DNA from: Couchioplanes azureus
Lineage (GTDB): Bacteria; Actinomycetota; Actinomycetes; Mycobacteriales; Micromonosporaceae
Length of the DNA stretch: 64,000 nucleotides
Reading direction: 5' to 3'
Assembly (NCBI RefSeq): GCF_014648355.1
Contig: NZ_BMQY01000006.1
Span: 1-64,000, forward strand
Every line of letters begins with the position of its first letter. The first letter of the stretch is position 1. Below are positions 9,001 through 17,072 of the stretch, one piece after another. Below the pieces are notes generated by a model that saw nothing but the letters and a program-made list of their open reading frames with translations, made no database searches and was not told the DNA's origin. The position numbers and the translations under genes are program-made.

Positions 9001-9197
9001 CGCGCGCGGGAGATCAGTGCCTGCACCGCACCCGCGGAGTCCTCCGGCGGATCCCCGTGCCAGACGGCATCGACCAGCGCGCCGACCGAGACCGTACGCC
9101 CCGGCGCACCGACCAGCTCCCGAACCACCGCGGCCAGGCGTTCGCCGCGGACGGGCTGCCCGTCGACGGCCAGCGGGCCGAGAGTGGTGATCCGCAC
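6015..9197 (-). CDS. AfsR/SARP-type regulator with BTAD, NB-ARC and TPR-like domains
   Basis: 1060 residues. An N-terminal OmpR-like winged helix (~1-90) is followed by the bacterial transcriptional activation domain (~95-225), an NB-ARC ATPase with Walker A AAGGAGKTR, Walker B LVVLDNCEHLLD and the LATSRAPL sensor, then a long helical, TPR-like C-terminal half. This is the build of AfsR-class pleiotropic activators, which bind direct repeats near -35 boxes and are gated by nucleotide binding. It starts with GTG at 9197. It converges on the DrrAB-type exporter and overlaps its 3' end by 41 bases, so each transcript carries antisense to the other. Whether it controls the exporter is not shown. 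Confidence 0.88.
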   Translation of the reverse strand: MRITTLGPLAVDGQPVRGERLAAVVRELVGAPGRTVSVGALVDAVWHGDPPEDSAGAVQALISRARRLGLAVAAVPGGYRVPADEVEIDAVAARALAGRARAALRAGDLELARREADAARALFPAVPELGDAEAARLFGEVVAVGAEAALAGCGSGGHDADLRLLVARTPPDEPAAALLVRVLAAQGRDAEALEVVERLRAELADRYGADPSPVIADVHLALLRGELKPPGAPRRPARTVMPASWRRPGTTLVGRDSDVAAVLRSLAEVPLVTVVAAGGAGKTRLAAEVARRAPGAVRVVELAGVRAPEEVLPVVLAALGGAETATPTSALSGERRVLTPEERLRAVVPELDGLVVLDNCEHLLDAAAAVVADLLAAASPELAVLATSRAPLGLAGELVHRLPALPDAEAIDLLETRARAGGAAVTWDAERAVALCHRLDNLPLALELAAARLRHMPIDDVLAGLADRFALLDDALRGLPERHASLWAMVDWSRELLAPDDRELLQRLAVIPAPFTAEAAAAVAEVPDVRRGLAALVEQSLLTLDDGDGGPPRYRMLETVREYGEARLGDRTPAMTGLVSWARRRAVALGADHIGPRQLDALAETAREQENLVAALRWSLAQGDEPAVVDVAHALFQLWTIRDLHLEVSAWSRMVLHAEDPAARRVSALFSGRASGKPLPDADRLARLCLLARINGSITGPPRLMVLAGRALRVLARERPAEISPRNAALADALPEFAWFVPERTMRSAELLVAHPDPYVRALGLFARAVLRESGGMPEDSIVDAEAAYALFETVGDHWGMAISAQAVGHAFGAGRGTAVEWLARSVRHMELVGAAQDARSARVLLDARKALEGDAEAEVRLRVMAASPQADRGDVAQACLGLAHLAWERGDFADVLACADAVVEACAEFGEPIAQHRGVFRVAAAVLHLMAAAEQPAGNAEARGVTLLTVVREDALRAGDTSLAGAWALGGAVLAAHRGDEDLARRLWARAMRAGASMSMMLPPGRSGRLTEALGTEDLRRTLLSAHRDEPVATTVAEIRELMDRLLTPSSGTPGAPAA

Positions 9198-9351
9198 CCG
9201 CCCATTGTGCGGTCCCCCGGCCCGTCATCGTCCCGGTGGGTACTGAGGCAGGGCCGCCACCCGGATGAGCGCCTCCCGCTCAGGACCCTCCGGACCGCCG
9301 TCGTGGCCGGGCACCCCGATCAACCGGACCCATCTCGACGAAGCCGACGCC

Positions 9352-10497
9352 TCAGTTGAAGGATGCGTAGCGCTTGCGGTTCTGGCCGCCGATGGTGGTG
9401 AAGTCGCCGCCGGCGCCGATGGCGGCCCGGTTGCGGTCGACGGCGAGGGTGCGGACGCCGATGACGCCGTTGGCCTGGGGGGCCCAGCCGGTCAGCGCGC
9501 CGCGGGTGGTGACCGCCGCGAGCTTGACGCGGGAGACCGAGCCGTCGCTGCAGGCGCCCTGCGCGCCGTTGCGGGGCGTCGTGCAGGCCCGGTCGAAGTG
9601 GCCGCCGACGTAGATGGTGCCGCCCAGGGAGGCGACCGCCGTCACGTCGCCGTCGAAGACTCGCTGCCAGCGGACCGCACCGCCGGTGGTGTACGCGAGG
9701 ACCCGTCCGCCCTGGCCGCCGGTGGCCGCGTACACCCCGGTGGAGTCGACGGTGATGGAGTTGACCTGAGCGTTGGCGGAGGGGCGGAAGCCGCGGTCCA
9801 CCGCGCCGCCGGCCGGTGAGACGGCCGCGATGCGCAGCGTGCCGCTGACCCCGCCGACCTGGTGGAACGAGCCACCGAGGTAGACCCGGCCGCTCGTGAC
9901 CGCGAGCGCGTGCACCGCGTCGTCGGCGCTGGGCCGCCAGCTGCCGTCGAGGCCGCCGCTGGTCAGGGAGAAGGCGGCCGCGTTGCGGCGGGTGTGGCCG
10001 TCCACGGCGGTGAAGCTGCCGCCGGCGTAGAGGCGGCCGTTGCCGACGGCGAGGGCGTACGGGGCGCCGGTCACCCGGTGCGCGAAGGTGCCGACCGCGC
10101 CGGACACCGCGTCGATGCGGGCGAGGTTGTCGCGTGACCGGCCGGAGATGCTGGTGAAGCTGCCGCCCGCGTACACCGAGGAGCCGTTGACCGCGAGGGC
10201 GCGCACCGTGCCGTTGGCCGCGGGCGACCAGTTCAGCAGGGCGCCGGAGCTCGCGTCGAAGGCGGCGAGCCGGGCCCGCGCGTAGTTCCGCCCGCCCCAG
10301 GCGACGCCGGTGAACGACCCACCGACGTAGACGGTGCCGCCGCGGTACGCGATGGCGTACACGGACCCGTTGAACAGCGGTGCCTTGTCCGGGCTGGCGC
10401 TGACCGCGTGGGCGGGCGCGGTGCCGGTGGCGGCGGCGACGGTGGCGGCGGCGGCGATCGTCAGCAGGGCTCGACGCGCGAAGTGGATGAAACGCAC
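9352..10497 (-). CDS. Secreted repeat beta-propeller protein
   Basis: 381 residues with a Sec signal peptide (basic start, Ala-rich core, cleavage near AHA-VSA). The mature part is built of about seven imperfect repeats of ~50 residues, each with a YVGGSF/YAGGSF core (YVGGSFTG, YAGGSFTS, YAGGSFTA, YLGGSFHQ, YVGGHFDR, GAGGDFTT). This matches beta-propeller repeats of the DUF5122/delta-60 kind found in secreted actinobacterial proteins. No catalytic residues are evident, so binding or scaffolding outside the cell is the likeliest role. Two cysteines in the sixth blade (CTTPRNGAQGAC) could form a disulfide. It ends 8 bases from the stop side of nothing coding and lies just downstream of the phosphodiesterase gene, on the same strand. 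Confidence 0.8.
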   Translation of the reverse strand: MRFIHFARRALLTIAAAATVAAATGTAPAHAVSASPDKAPLFNGSVYAIAYRGGTVYVGGSFTGVAWGGRNYARARLAAFDASSGALLNWSPAANGTVRALAVNGSSVYAGGSFTSISGRSRDNLARIDAVSGAVGTFAHRVTGAPYALAVGNGRLYAGGSFTAVDGHTRRNAAAFSLTSGGLDGSWRPSADDAVHALAVTSGRVYLGGSFHQVGGVSGTLRIAAVSPAGGAVDRGFRPSANAQVNSITVDSTGVYAATGGQGGRVLAYTTGGAVRWQRVFDGDVTAVASLGGTIYVGGHFDRACTTPRNGAQGACSDGSVSRVKLAAVTTRGALTGWAPQANGVIGVRTLAVDRNRAAIGAGGDFTTIGGQNRKRYASFN

Positions 10498-10504
10498 ATT
10501 TCAA

Positions 10505-12577
10505 TCAACCATCCCGACTGTGCGAAAGTCTCGCCGCCGCGCCGTTGCGATTCTTGCCGAGCGAGGCGACCCGCGCCTCCCGCCGCGGCTCGACGGCGCG
10601 CAGCTCCAGCATCGCCAGCCATTCCACGAGCTGCCGGTGCACCGCGTCCGGTCCGGTCAGCTCGCCCTGGGTGACCGGCCACTCGGCCGGGTGGACCACC
10701 ATCGCCTCGGTCTGCCATCCGCCGAGCCCGCCGTGCGAGCCCACCAGCTCCTCGAACGCCGACACCTCGTCGGTCACCGGGTCGACGGCGCTGATCACCA
10801 CGAGGTCGCCGACGTGCGCCGCCTGCTGGTGGCGCAGCAAGTCGGCGCGGGCCTGCGGACCGTACGGCAGCAGCGGGTCCTGCCCCTCGACGGTGCCGTC
10901 CACCAGCCGGTGCGAGCCGGCCGGGCCGTACGCCACCGGGCCGTCGTCCTCGCGCACCACCACCAGCCCGACGCCCGGATGCCCGGCGAGGCCGCCGACG
11001 AGCTGGGGATAGACCGCGTCGATGCGGGCCCGGTCGAGCCGCCCGGCGTGCCGGGTCAGGTAGATGAGCGCGAGGTTGCCCGAGGAGACGACCAGCACCG
11101 GCGCGATCGGCGAGTGCGGGAAACCCGGCTCCTTGGTCGCCTCCTCCTCGGCCGGGACGCTCGGCGCGTCGGTCTGGTCAGGCGCGGAGAGCCGGGCGAC
11201 CACCTCCTCGAGGGTCTCGCCGTAGCGCTGCCGGAACGTCGCGCCCTGGCTCTGCCCGTGGTCGGAGAGCACGACGATGCGGTAGGCCCGCGCCGCCTCC
11301 CGGCCCAGCCGCTCCAGGACGCCGAGCATCTGGTCGAGGCTCTCCAGCTGCCGCATCGACTCGGGCCGGGCGGGGCCGGCGTGGTGGGCCACCTCGTCGT
11401 AGTCGACCAGGTCGCAGTAGACGACCGGGGCGCCGCGGGCCATCTGCTCGGCGACCAGCGAGACGTTCACGTCGCGCAGCAGGATCGAGGCGGGCCGCAG
11501 GGCCAGGAAGGCACCGGAGCGGCTGACCCGCGGCTCGAGGTTGCGCCGGCGCTGGAGCCGGGCCTGGTGCAGCTCGGTGAAGACCTCGCCGACGCCGAGC
11601 ACGAGCGCGCGGGTGAAGCCGAACGGGCTGGCCATGAACGCCGCCCAGCCGCGCGCCGAGCGTCCGGGGAGCTTGCCGTGGCTCACCGTGAGCAGGCTGA
11701 TGGCGGCGTCGCCGGAGAAGGCGTTGCCGATGCTGACCCCACCGTCGTGCAGCAGGCCGCGGCCGTCGGAGAGGCGCTGCTCGATCGCGGCCGCGTCGCG
11801 AGGCCGGTTGGAGACCATCAGCCGGCCGGTGTCCTTCTCGAACCAGCGGAAGGCCGGGATCTGCCGGGCGGCGCCGTGCAGGATGCCCGCCTGCGCGGCG
11901 GGGGTGGTCGAGGGCAGGCCGGTGTGCCAGCCGCGCATCGTGTGGGTGCCCGTACGCAGCCAGCGGCCGATGGTCGGCAGGTTGCCCGCGCGGACGGCCC
12001 AGCGCAGCACCGGCTCGCTGACCCCGTCGAGCTGGATGACGAGCAGCCCGGGCTCGGTGCCGGGCCGGGGCCGGTGCAGGTCGAAGAGCGGGCCGCCGGC
12101 CTGCCGGGCCTGGCGGCGCCGGATGCCGCGCATGAGCCGCTTCGACTCGGTGAGGAAGGTGTCCTCGGTGCCGCTGTCCATCATCCAGTCGAAGATCGCG
12201 GCGCAGACCACGGCGAGCACCGCGGCGACGCCGACGGTGGGCCAGCCGCTGAGCCGCTTCGACGGGTCCAGCTCCAGCGCCACGACCATGACGATGACCT
12301 GGGCCAGCACGCCCAGCAGCATCGCGCCCCAGCCGCCCAGGGCCGTGATGCCGGCCAGCAGCAGGGGGCGCAGCACCGCGCCGACCACCGCGACGAGCAC
12401 CACCAGCCCCATCGTGTCGAGCACGTCCGTGGCGCGGACGCCGGGCATCAGCCAGAGCGTGACGGTGAGCACGGTGAAGGTGGTGATCCCGTTGCGCAGG
12501 ACCGCGCGCAGCCGATCGAGGACGCGCCGCCAGGTCAGCAGCGCGCGCAGCCCGGTTTCCCCTCGTTGTACGGCCAC
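10505..12577 (-). CDS. Membrane protein: holin-like N-terminus fused to alkaline-phosphatase-superfamily phosphodiesterase
   Basis: About 690 residues. The N-terminal ~140 residues hold four membrane helices resembling the phage-holin superfamily IV/DUF family. The large C-terminal part is a type I phosphodiesterase/nucleotide pyrophosphatase fold: VIQLDGVSEP (metal Asp), LPSTTPAAQAG (Thr nucleophile), YCDLVDYDEVAHHAG (Asp/His pair) and VLSDHGQSQG (Asp-His). It should hydrolyse or transfer a phosphodiester group of an envelope or extracellular substrate. I chose the GTG at 12577 because the protein family pattern starts just after it; the frame stays open upstream without homology. The seven-base gap to the next gene suggests one transcript with the beta-propeller gene. 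Confidence 0.75.
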   Translation of the reverse strand: MAVQRGETGLRALLTWRRVLDRLRAVLRNGITTFTVLTVTLWLMPGVRATDVLDTMGLVVLVAVVGAVLRPLLLAGITALGGWGAMLLGVLAQVIVMVVALELDPSKRLSGWPTVGVAAVLAVVCAAIFDWMMDSGTEDTFLTESKRLMRGIRRRQARQAGGPLFDLHRPRPGTEPGLLVIQLDGVSEPVLRWAVRAGNLPTIGRWLRTGTHTMRGWHTGLPSTTPAAQAGILHGAARQIPAFRWFEKDTGRLMVSNRPRDAAAIEQRLSDGRGLLHDGGVSIGNAFSGDAAISLLTVSHGKLPGRSARGWAAFMASPFGFTRALVLGVGEVFTELHQARLQRRRNLEPRVSRSGAFLALRPASILLRDVNVSLVAEQMARGAPVVYCDLVDYDEVAHHAGPARPESMRQLESLDQMLGVLERLGREAARAYRIVVLSDHGQSQGATFRQRYGETLEEVVARLSAPDQTDAPSVPAEEEATKEPGFPHSPIAPVLVVSSGNLALIYLTRHAGRLDRARIDAVYPQLVGGLAGHPGVGLVVVREDDGPVAYGPAGSHRLVDGTVEGQDPLLPYGPQARADLLRHQQAAHVGDLVVISAVDPVTDEVSAFEELVGSHGGLGGWQTEAMVVHPAEWPVTQGELTGPDAVHRQLVEWLAMLELRAVEPRREARVASLGKNRNGAAARLSHSRDG

Positions 12578-12676
12578 GAGAAGACGATCGCACAGTCGGC
12601 CGCTCACCCGTGGGGCGGAACCGTGCTGTCGCCGTACGCGTCGGAACCGATAGCGTCGACTCCCGTGGAGGGCATT

Positions 12677-13144
12677 GTGCGTCGTCTGGTCCCTTGTGCC
12701 GCGCTCGCCGTGCTGTTGGGCGGCTGTGCCGGCAACGTGCAGAGTGTCATGGAAGAACCACCCACCACCTGGACCGTGCCCGGCAAGTACGCGTTCACCC
12801 TGGTGTCCGACTGCGGGGAACGCGCCCTGACCGGCAAGTTCCGTGTCACCGTCGAGAGCGACAAGGTGACTCGCACCGAGGGGCTGGACGACGCGGCGCG
12901 GCGGGCGCTGATGCTGCGCCTGGCCCATCTCGTACCGACGTTGCGGCAGCTCGAGGCCGAGGCCGAGACGGCGCGGCGGGAGGGCGCGGAGGTGGTGCAG
13001 GTCGAGCGGGACCTCGCCGACGCGCACCCGACGCGCATCATGATCGACGAATCGGCCACGGCCACGGACGACGAGTCCTGCTACACGATCGAGGACTACA
13101 CGATCGGGTTAGCCGCCGAGCCGTCGGCGACGCCGTCGCGATAG
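12677..13144 (+). CDS. Small lipoprotein, unknown function
   Basis: 155 residues. A short basic N-terminus (RRLVP) and hydrophobic core end in LLGGC, a good lipobox, so the mature protein is probably lipid-anchored outside the membrane. The rest is acidic, with two further cysteines (SDCGERAL and ESCYTIED) that could pair. I chose GTG 12677 because TGGAGGG lies 4 bases upstream; GTG 12665 in the same frame lacks a ribosome-binding site. It diverges from the phosphodiesterase gene and lies 34 bases before a GH18 lipoprotein, perhaps in one unit. I recognise no family. Confidence 0.7.
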   Translation: MRRLVPCAALAVLLGGCAGNVQSVMEEPPTTWTVPGKYAFTLVSDCGERALTGKFRVTVESDKVTRTEGLDDAARRALMLRLAHLVPTLRQLEAEAETARREGAEVVQVERDLADAHPTRIMIDESATATDDESCYTIEDYTIGLAAEPSATPSR

Positions 13145-13178
13145 GTTCGCCGCAGCTGCGAGGGACAGGGAGGCCCGC

Positions 13179-14378
13179 GTGCGGGTCGTGCCCGTTCTTG
13201 CCGCGATCGCGCTGCTCTCCGGATGCGCCATCCCGCCGGCGCCGCCGCCCGCGCCGTCGGCCCGGGCCGCGCCGGCCTCGCGCGTGGTGGCGTACTTCGC
13301 CGACTGGGGCGTGTACGGCCGCGACTTCCAGGTCCGCGACGTGGACGCCAGCGGCGCGGCGGACCGGCTCACCCACCTCGTGTACGCGTTCGGCAAGGTC
13401 ACCGGCGGCACCTGCGCGCCCGGCGACGCGTGGGCCGCCTTCGGCAAGCCGTACAGCGCGGCGGACAGTGTGGACGGTGTCGCCGACGGCACGCAGGAGC
13501 TGCGCGGCACCTTCGGCCAGCTGCGCAAGCTCAAGGCCCGCCATCCCCACCTGCGGCTCCTCTGGTCGTTCGGCGGCTGGACCGGTTCGGACGGCTACTC
13601 CGAGGCGGCCCGCGATCCGGCGCGTTTCGCCCGCTCCTGCGCCGCGCTGCTGCGTGACCCCCGCTGGGCGGGGCTCTTCGACGGCATCGACGTGGACTGG
13701 GAGTATCCGAACGCCTGCGGGCTGAAGTGCGACCGCAGCGGTCCGCTCGCGCTCGGCGGCCTGCTCGGCGCGCTGCGCGCGGAGCTGGGACCGGACGCCG
13801 TGATCACCGCGGCGGTGCCCGGCGACCTCGGCAAGCTGGCCGCCACGGACTACGCGGGCGCGGGGCGGGCGGCCACCTGGCTCAGCGCGATGACCTACGA
13901 CTTCTTCGGCACCGGCGACACGCCCGGGCCGACCGCACCGCATGCGGCGCTGACGGCGTACCCGGGGATTCCGCGGGAGACGGCGACCGCCGACGCTGCC
14001 GTGCGCCGGCTCCTGGCCCTGGGCGTGCCGCCCGGCAAGGTGCTGCTCGGTGTGGGTTTCTACGGCCGGGGCTGGAGCGGGGTGACCAGCGCGGCACCCG
14101 GCGGCCGGGCGCGCGGTGCGGCCGCCGGCTCCCATGAGAAGGGTGTGGAGGACTACGACGTGCTCCGCGAAAAATGCCCGCCGACGGGTACGGCGGGCGG
14201 CACGGCCTACGCGTTCTGCGGCGACCAGTGGTGGAGCTACGACACTCCCGAGACCATCAAGAGCAAGATGGCGTACGCCCGCAGCAACGGCCTCGGCGGC
14301 GCCTTCGCCTGGGAGCTCTCGGGCGACACACCGGACGCCCAGCTCGTCCGCGCGATGGCCGACGGGCTGAGCGGCTAG
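13179..14378 (+). CDS. GH18 glycoside hydrolase (chitinase-like), probable lipoprotein
   Basis: 399 residues. An N-terminal hydrophobic stretch ends in LLSGC (lipobox), then an Ala/Pro linker and a GH18 barrel: YFADWGVY strand 1, LLWSFGGWT strand 3, and the catalytic DGIDVDWEYP with acid/base Glu near residue 175, then MTYDFFGTGD and a final GGAFAWELSGD. GH18 enzymes cleave beta-1,4-GlcNAc links in chitin or related polymers by substrate-assisted catalysis. The DxDxE residues are intact, so activity is expected. A lipid anchor is unusual for a free chitinase and suggests a surface role. GTG start. Its TAG overlaps the TAG of the opposite LamG gene in a shared CTAG. Confidence 0.88.
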   Translation: MRVVPVLAAIALLSGCAIPPAPPPAPSARAAPASRVVAYFADWGVYGRDFQVRDVDASGAADRLTHLVYAFGKVTGGTCAPGDAWAAFGKPYSAADSVDGVADGTQELRGTFGQLRKLKARHPHLRLLWSFGGWTGSDGYSEAARDPARFARSCAALLRDPRWAGLFDGIDVDWEYPNACGLKCDRSGPLALGGLLGALRAELGPDAVITAAVPGDLGKLAATDYAGAGRAATWLSAMTYDFFGTGDTPGPTAPHAALTAYPGIPRETATADAAVRRLLALGVPPGKVLLGVGFYGRGWSGVTSAAPGGRARGAAAGSHEKGVEDYDVLREKCPPTGTAGGTAYAFCGDQWWSYDTPETIKSKMAYARSNGLGGAFAWELSGDTPDAQLVRAMADGLSG

Positions 14379-15178
14379 CCCACCCGGACCCAGACGTCGT
14401 CGATGATGCCATGGAACTGGTCGTTGTCGGCGTAGGCGCCCTTGCCGCCGATGCTGAGCGGGCGGCTGTTGGCCACCGACAACCGCGCCGAGATCGCCCG
14501 GCTGCCCCGGACCGCGCCGTCGACCACCACGGTCAGCGCGGTCGAAGTACGGCGGCATTCCACGGCGTGCCAGCTGCCGTCGGCGACGGAGACCGAGCTG
14601 CGCGCGATCTTGAGCCCGGTCCCGGAGCCGTGCAGCACGCAGCTGGGGTGTCCCGCCGCGCCGTCGATCTGCAGCTTCCACTGACTGCTCGTCGAGGAGT
14701 AGCCCTTCTGCACGATGTTCTGGCCGCGGGTGGTCTGGCTGCGGGCGAGCAGCACGGCCGCGCCGAAGGAGATCGGCCGGGTTCCCGGGTTGAGGGCGGC
14801 GGAGCTCGTGCTCTGCAGGGCGGCGTGCGGGCAGCCCGAGGTGGTGCGGCACTTCGCCGGGAACCGCAGCGCCTGACCGCTGCGGTGCGGGACCGCGCGG
14901 ACCGTGCCCCCGTTGCCGGCGATGAGCCGCAGCGTGTGCCCGTGGCCGGACTCGTCGCGGATCCCGCTCGTCCGGCCGCCGTCGAAGGTGTACCGCGCGA
15001 CGACGGTGCCGCCGGCGGCGGCCCGGGCCGCGGCGGTGACGGCCTGGGCTGCCCGGACGGCCGCCGCGCCGAGACCCGCCTGTCCGGACGCCGGTGCGGC
15101 CTGGGCCGCGGGAGCGGCGATGACTGCGGTCAGCAGACCGGCGAGAGCCCCGAAGACGGCGGCACGACGAGATTCCAT
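14375..15178 (-). CDS. Secreted LamG/concanavalin-like protein
   Basis: 267 residues with a Sec signal peptide (MESRRAAVF, hydrophobic core, cleavage near AQA-APA). After an Ala-rich linker comes one LamG-like jelly roll (~65-267): ARYTFDGG, then SGHGHTL, the FPAKC start of a disulfide pair, KLQIDG, VVDGAVRG and the final DDVWVRVG, typical of LamG_3 domains that bind carbohydrates or proteins. There is no enzyme domain, so it is probably a binding protein. It is convergent with the GH18 lipoprotein gene and shares the four bases CTAG as the stop codon of both strands. ATG start preceded by an unusually AT-rich stretch. Confidence 0.78.
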   Translation of the reverse strand: MESRRAAVFGALAGLLTAVIAAPAAQAAPASGQAGLGAAAVRAAQAVTAAARAAAGGTVVARYTFDGGRTSGIRDESGHGHTLRLIAGNGGTVRAVPHRSGQALRFPAKCRTTSGCPHAALQSTSSAALNPGTRPISFGAAVLLARSQTTRGQNIVQKGYSSTSSQWKLQIDGAAGHPSCVLHGSGTGLKIARSSVSVADGSWHAVECRRTSTALTVVVDGAVRGSRAISARLSVANSRPLSIGGKGAYADNDQFHGIIDDVWVRVG

Positions 15179-15206
15179 GACCGAATTATTACTTGTGCGC
15201 CGATTA

Positions 15207-15219
15207 TTCACCGCGTGAA
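15207..15219. promoter_or_regulatory. Short inverted repeat in divergent promoter region
   Basis: TTCAC-CGC-GTGAA (5-bp arms, 3-base spacer) lies in the 84-base gap between the divergent LamG and GH15 genes, next to an AT-rich patch (15183-15210) that is the likely promoter zone. It could be an operator for a dimeric repressor; by length alone it could also be chance. Confidence 0.35.
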
Positions 15220-15262
15220 CGGCATGTGACACCGGGGTGTCGACCGGGTATGAAGCCGGCTC

Positions 15263-17065
15263 ATGGCGCTGCCCATCGAGGACTACGCGATCATCGCCGA
15301 CACGCAGACCGCCGCCCTGGTAGGCCGCAACGGCTCGATCGACTGGCTGTGCGTGCCCCGGTTCGACTCCGGAGCGATCTTCGCCGCCCTGCTCGGCACC
15401 GAGGAGAACGGGCACTGGACCATCGCGCCGGCCGCCGACGTGACCGCCGTGCGGCGCCGGTACCGGCGGGACACGATGGTGCTGGAGACCGAGTTCGAGA
15501 CCGCCGACGGCGTCGTCCGGCTGATCGACTTCATGCCGCCCCGGGACGAGGCCCCCGACGTCGTCCGCATCGTGGAGGGCGTCCGCGGCCACGTGCCGAT
15601 GACGATGAAGTTGCGCCTGCGCTTCGACTACGGCCACGTGGTGCCCTGGGTCTACCGGGAGCAGGGCGCGCTGGTGGCGGTCGCCGGCCCGGACGCCGCC
15701 TGGCTGCGGACGCCCGTGGAGACGCACGGCGAGAACATGGCGACCCGCGCGGACTTCACCGTGGGCCCGGACGAGCGCACGTCCTTCGTGCTCACCTGGC
15801 GTGCCTCGCACCTGCCGCCGCCCGAGCCGATCGACCCGGCCCACGAGCTCGGCGTCACCGAGGGGTACTGGCAGGGCTGGGTCTCGGCCTGCACCTACGA
15901 GGGCGAGTGGCGCGACGCCGTGGTCCGTTCCCTGCTCACCCTCAAGGCCCTGACCTACGCACCGACCGGCGGCATCGTCGCCGCGGCCACCACGTCGCTG
16001 CCCGAGAAGCTGGGCGGCGTGCGCAACTGGGACTACCGGTTCTGCTGGCTGCGCGACGCCACGATCACGCTGCAGTCCCTGCTCTACTCCGGATTCCAGA
16101 GCGAGGCGCTGGCGTGGCGCAAGTGGCTGCTGCGGGCCATCGCGGGCGACCCGTCGCAACTGCAGATCATGTACGGCGTGGCCGGCGAGCGCCGCCTCGA
16201 CGAGTACGTCGCCGAGTGGCTGACCGGCTACGACGGCAACCCGGTACGGATCGGCAACGCGGCCGCCGAGCAGTTCCAGCTCGACGTCTACGGCGAAGTG
16301 ATGGACGCGCTGCACCAGGGCCGGCGCGCGGGCCTCAAGGCCGAGGACCCCGCGTGGGGCCTGCAGGTCAAGCTCATGGAGTTCGTCGAGCGGCACTGGA
16401 CGGACCCGGACGAGGGCATCTGGGAGGTGCGCGGTGGGCCGAAGCACTTCGTGCACTCCAAGCTGATGGCCTGGGTCGCCGCCGACCGCGCCGTGAAGGC
16501 GGTCGAGGAGTTCGGGCTGCCCGGCCCGGTCGAGCGATGGAGGGAACTCCGGGAGACCATCCGCGCCGACATCCTCGGGAAGGGGTACGATCCCGAGCGC
16601 CGTACCTTCACCCAGTTCTACGGCTCCGCGGAGCTGGACGCCGCGCTGCTGATGGTGCCGCTGGTCGGCTTCCTGCCCGCGACCGACGAACGGGTCGTGG
16701 GCACCGTGGAGGCGATCGAGCGGCACCTGCTCGTGGACGGCTTCGTGCAGCGCTACACCCAGCACCCGGGCACCGACGTCGACGGCCTGCCGCCCGGCGA
16801 GGGCGCATTCCTGGCCTGCACGTTCTGGCTGGCGGACAACTACGCGCTGATGGGCCGGCACGACCAGGCGCGCGAGGTCTTCGAACGCCTCCTCGCCCTG
16901 CGCAACGACGTCGGTCTCCTCTCCGAGGAGTACGACCAGAGCGAGCGGCGGCTGGTGGGCAACTTCCCGCAGGCGTTCAGCCACGTGCCGCTGATCGACA
17001 CCGCCCGGACCCTCTCGGCCGCGACCGCCCCCACCGAGGCGCGCGTCCGCGAGGGCCTGCGGTGA
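15263..17065 (+). CDS. GH15 family protein (trehalase/glucoamylase-like)
   Basis: 600 residues. An N-terminal beta-sandwich (PIEDYAIIADTQTAALVGRNGSIDWLCVPRFDS) leads to an (alpha/alpha)6 barrel with VRNWDYRFCWLRDA, the GNAAAEQFQLDVYGEV segment, GIWEVRG and KLMAWVAADRA, then GAFLACTFWLADNYALMG with a catalytic-type Glu in PPGEGAF. This matches actinobacterial GH15 trehalases and glucan hydrolases of ~600 residues. It has no signal peptide, so it is cytosolic and acts on trehalose or short alpha-glucans. ATG 15263 is used. It is convergent with the CBS-domain gene, with 7 bases between stops. Confidence 0.88.
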   Translation: MALPIEDYAIIADTQTAALVGRNGSIDWLCVPRFDSGAIFAALLGTEENGHWTIAPAADVTAVRRRYRRDTMVLETEFETADGVVRLIDFMPPRDEAPDVVRIVEGVRGHVPMTMKLRLRFDYGHVVPWVYREQGALVAVAGPDAAWLRTPVETHGENMATRADFTVGPDERTSFVLTWRASHLPPPEPIDPAHELGVTEGYWQGWVSACTYEGEWRDAVVRSLLTLKALTYAPTGGIVAAATTSLPEKLGGVRNWDYRFCWLRDATITLQSLLYSGFQSEALAWRKWLLRAIAGDPSQLQIMYGVAGERRLDEYVAEWLTGYDGNPVRIGNAAAEQFQLDVYGEVMDALHQGRRAGLKAEDPAWGLQVKLMEFVERHWTDPDEGIWEVRGGPKHFVHSKLMAWVAADRAVKAVEEFGLPGPVERWRELRETIRADILGKGYDPERRTFTQFYGSAELDAALLMVPLVGFLPATDERVVGTVEAIERHLLVDGFVQRYTQHPGTDVDGLPPGEGAFLACTFWLADNYALMGRHDQAREVFERLLALRNDVGLLSEEYDQSERRLVGNFPQAFSHVPLIDTARTLSAATAPTEARVREGLR

Positions 17066-17072
17066 GGGTCGC

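Noticed and set aside
10505-12577. Prophage lysis gene because of the holin-like domain
   Set aside because: There are no phage structural, integrase or endolysin genes nearby, and the protein continues into a chromosomal-type phosphodiesterase domain.
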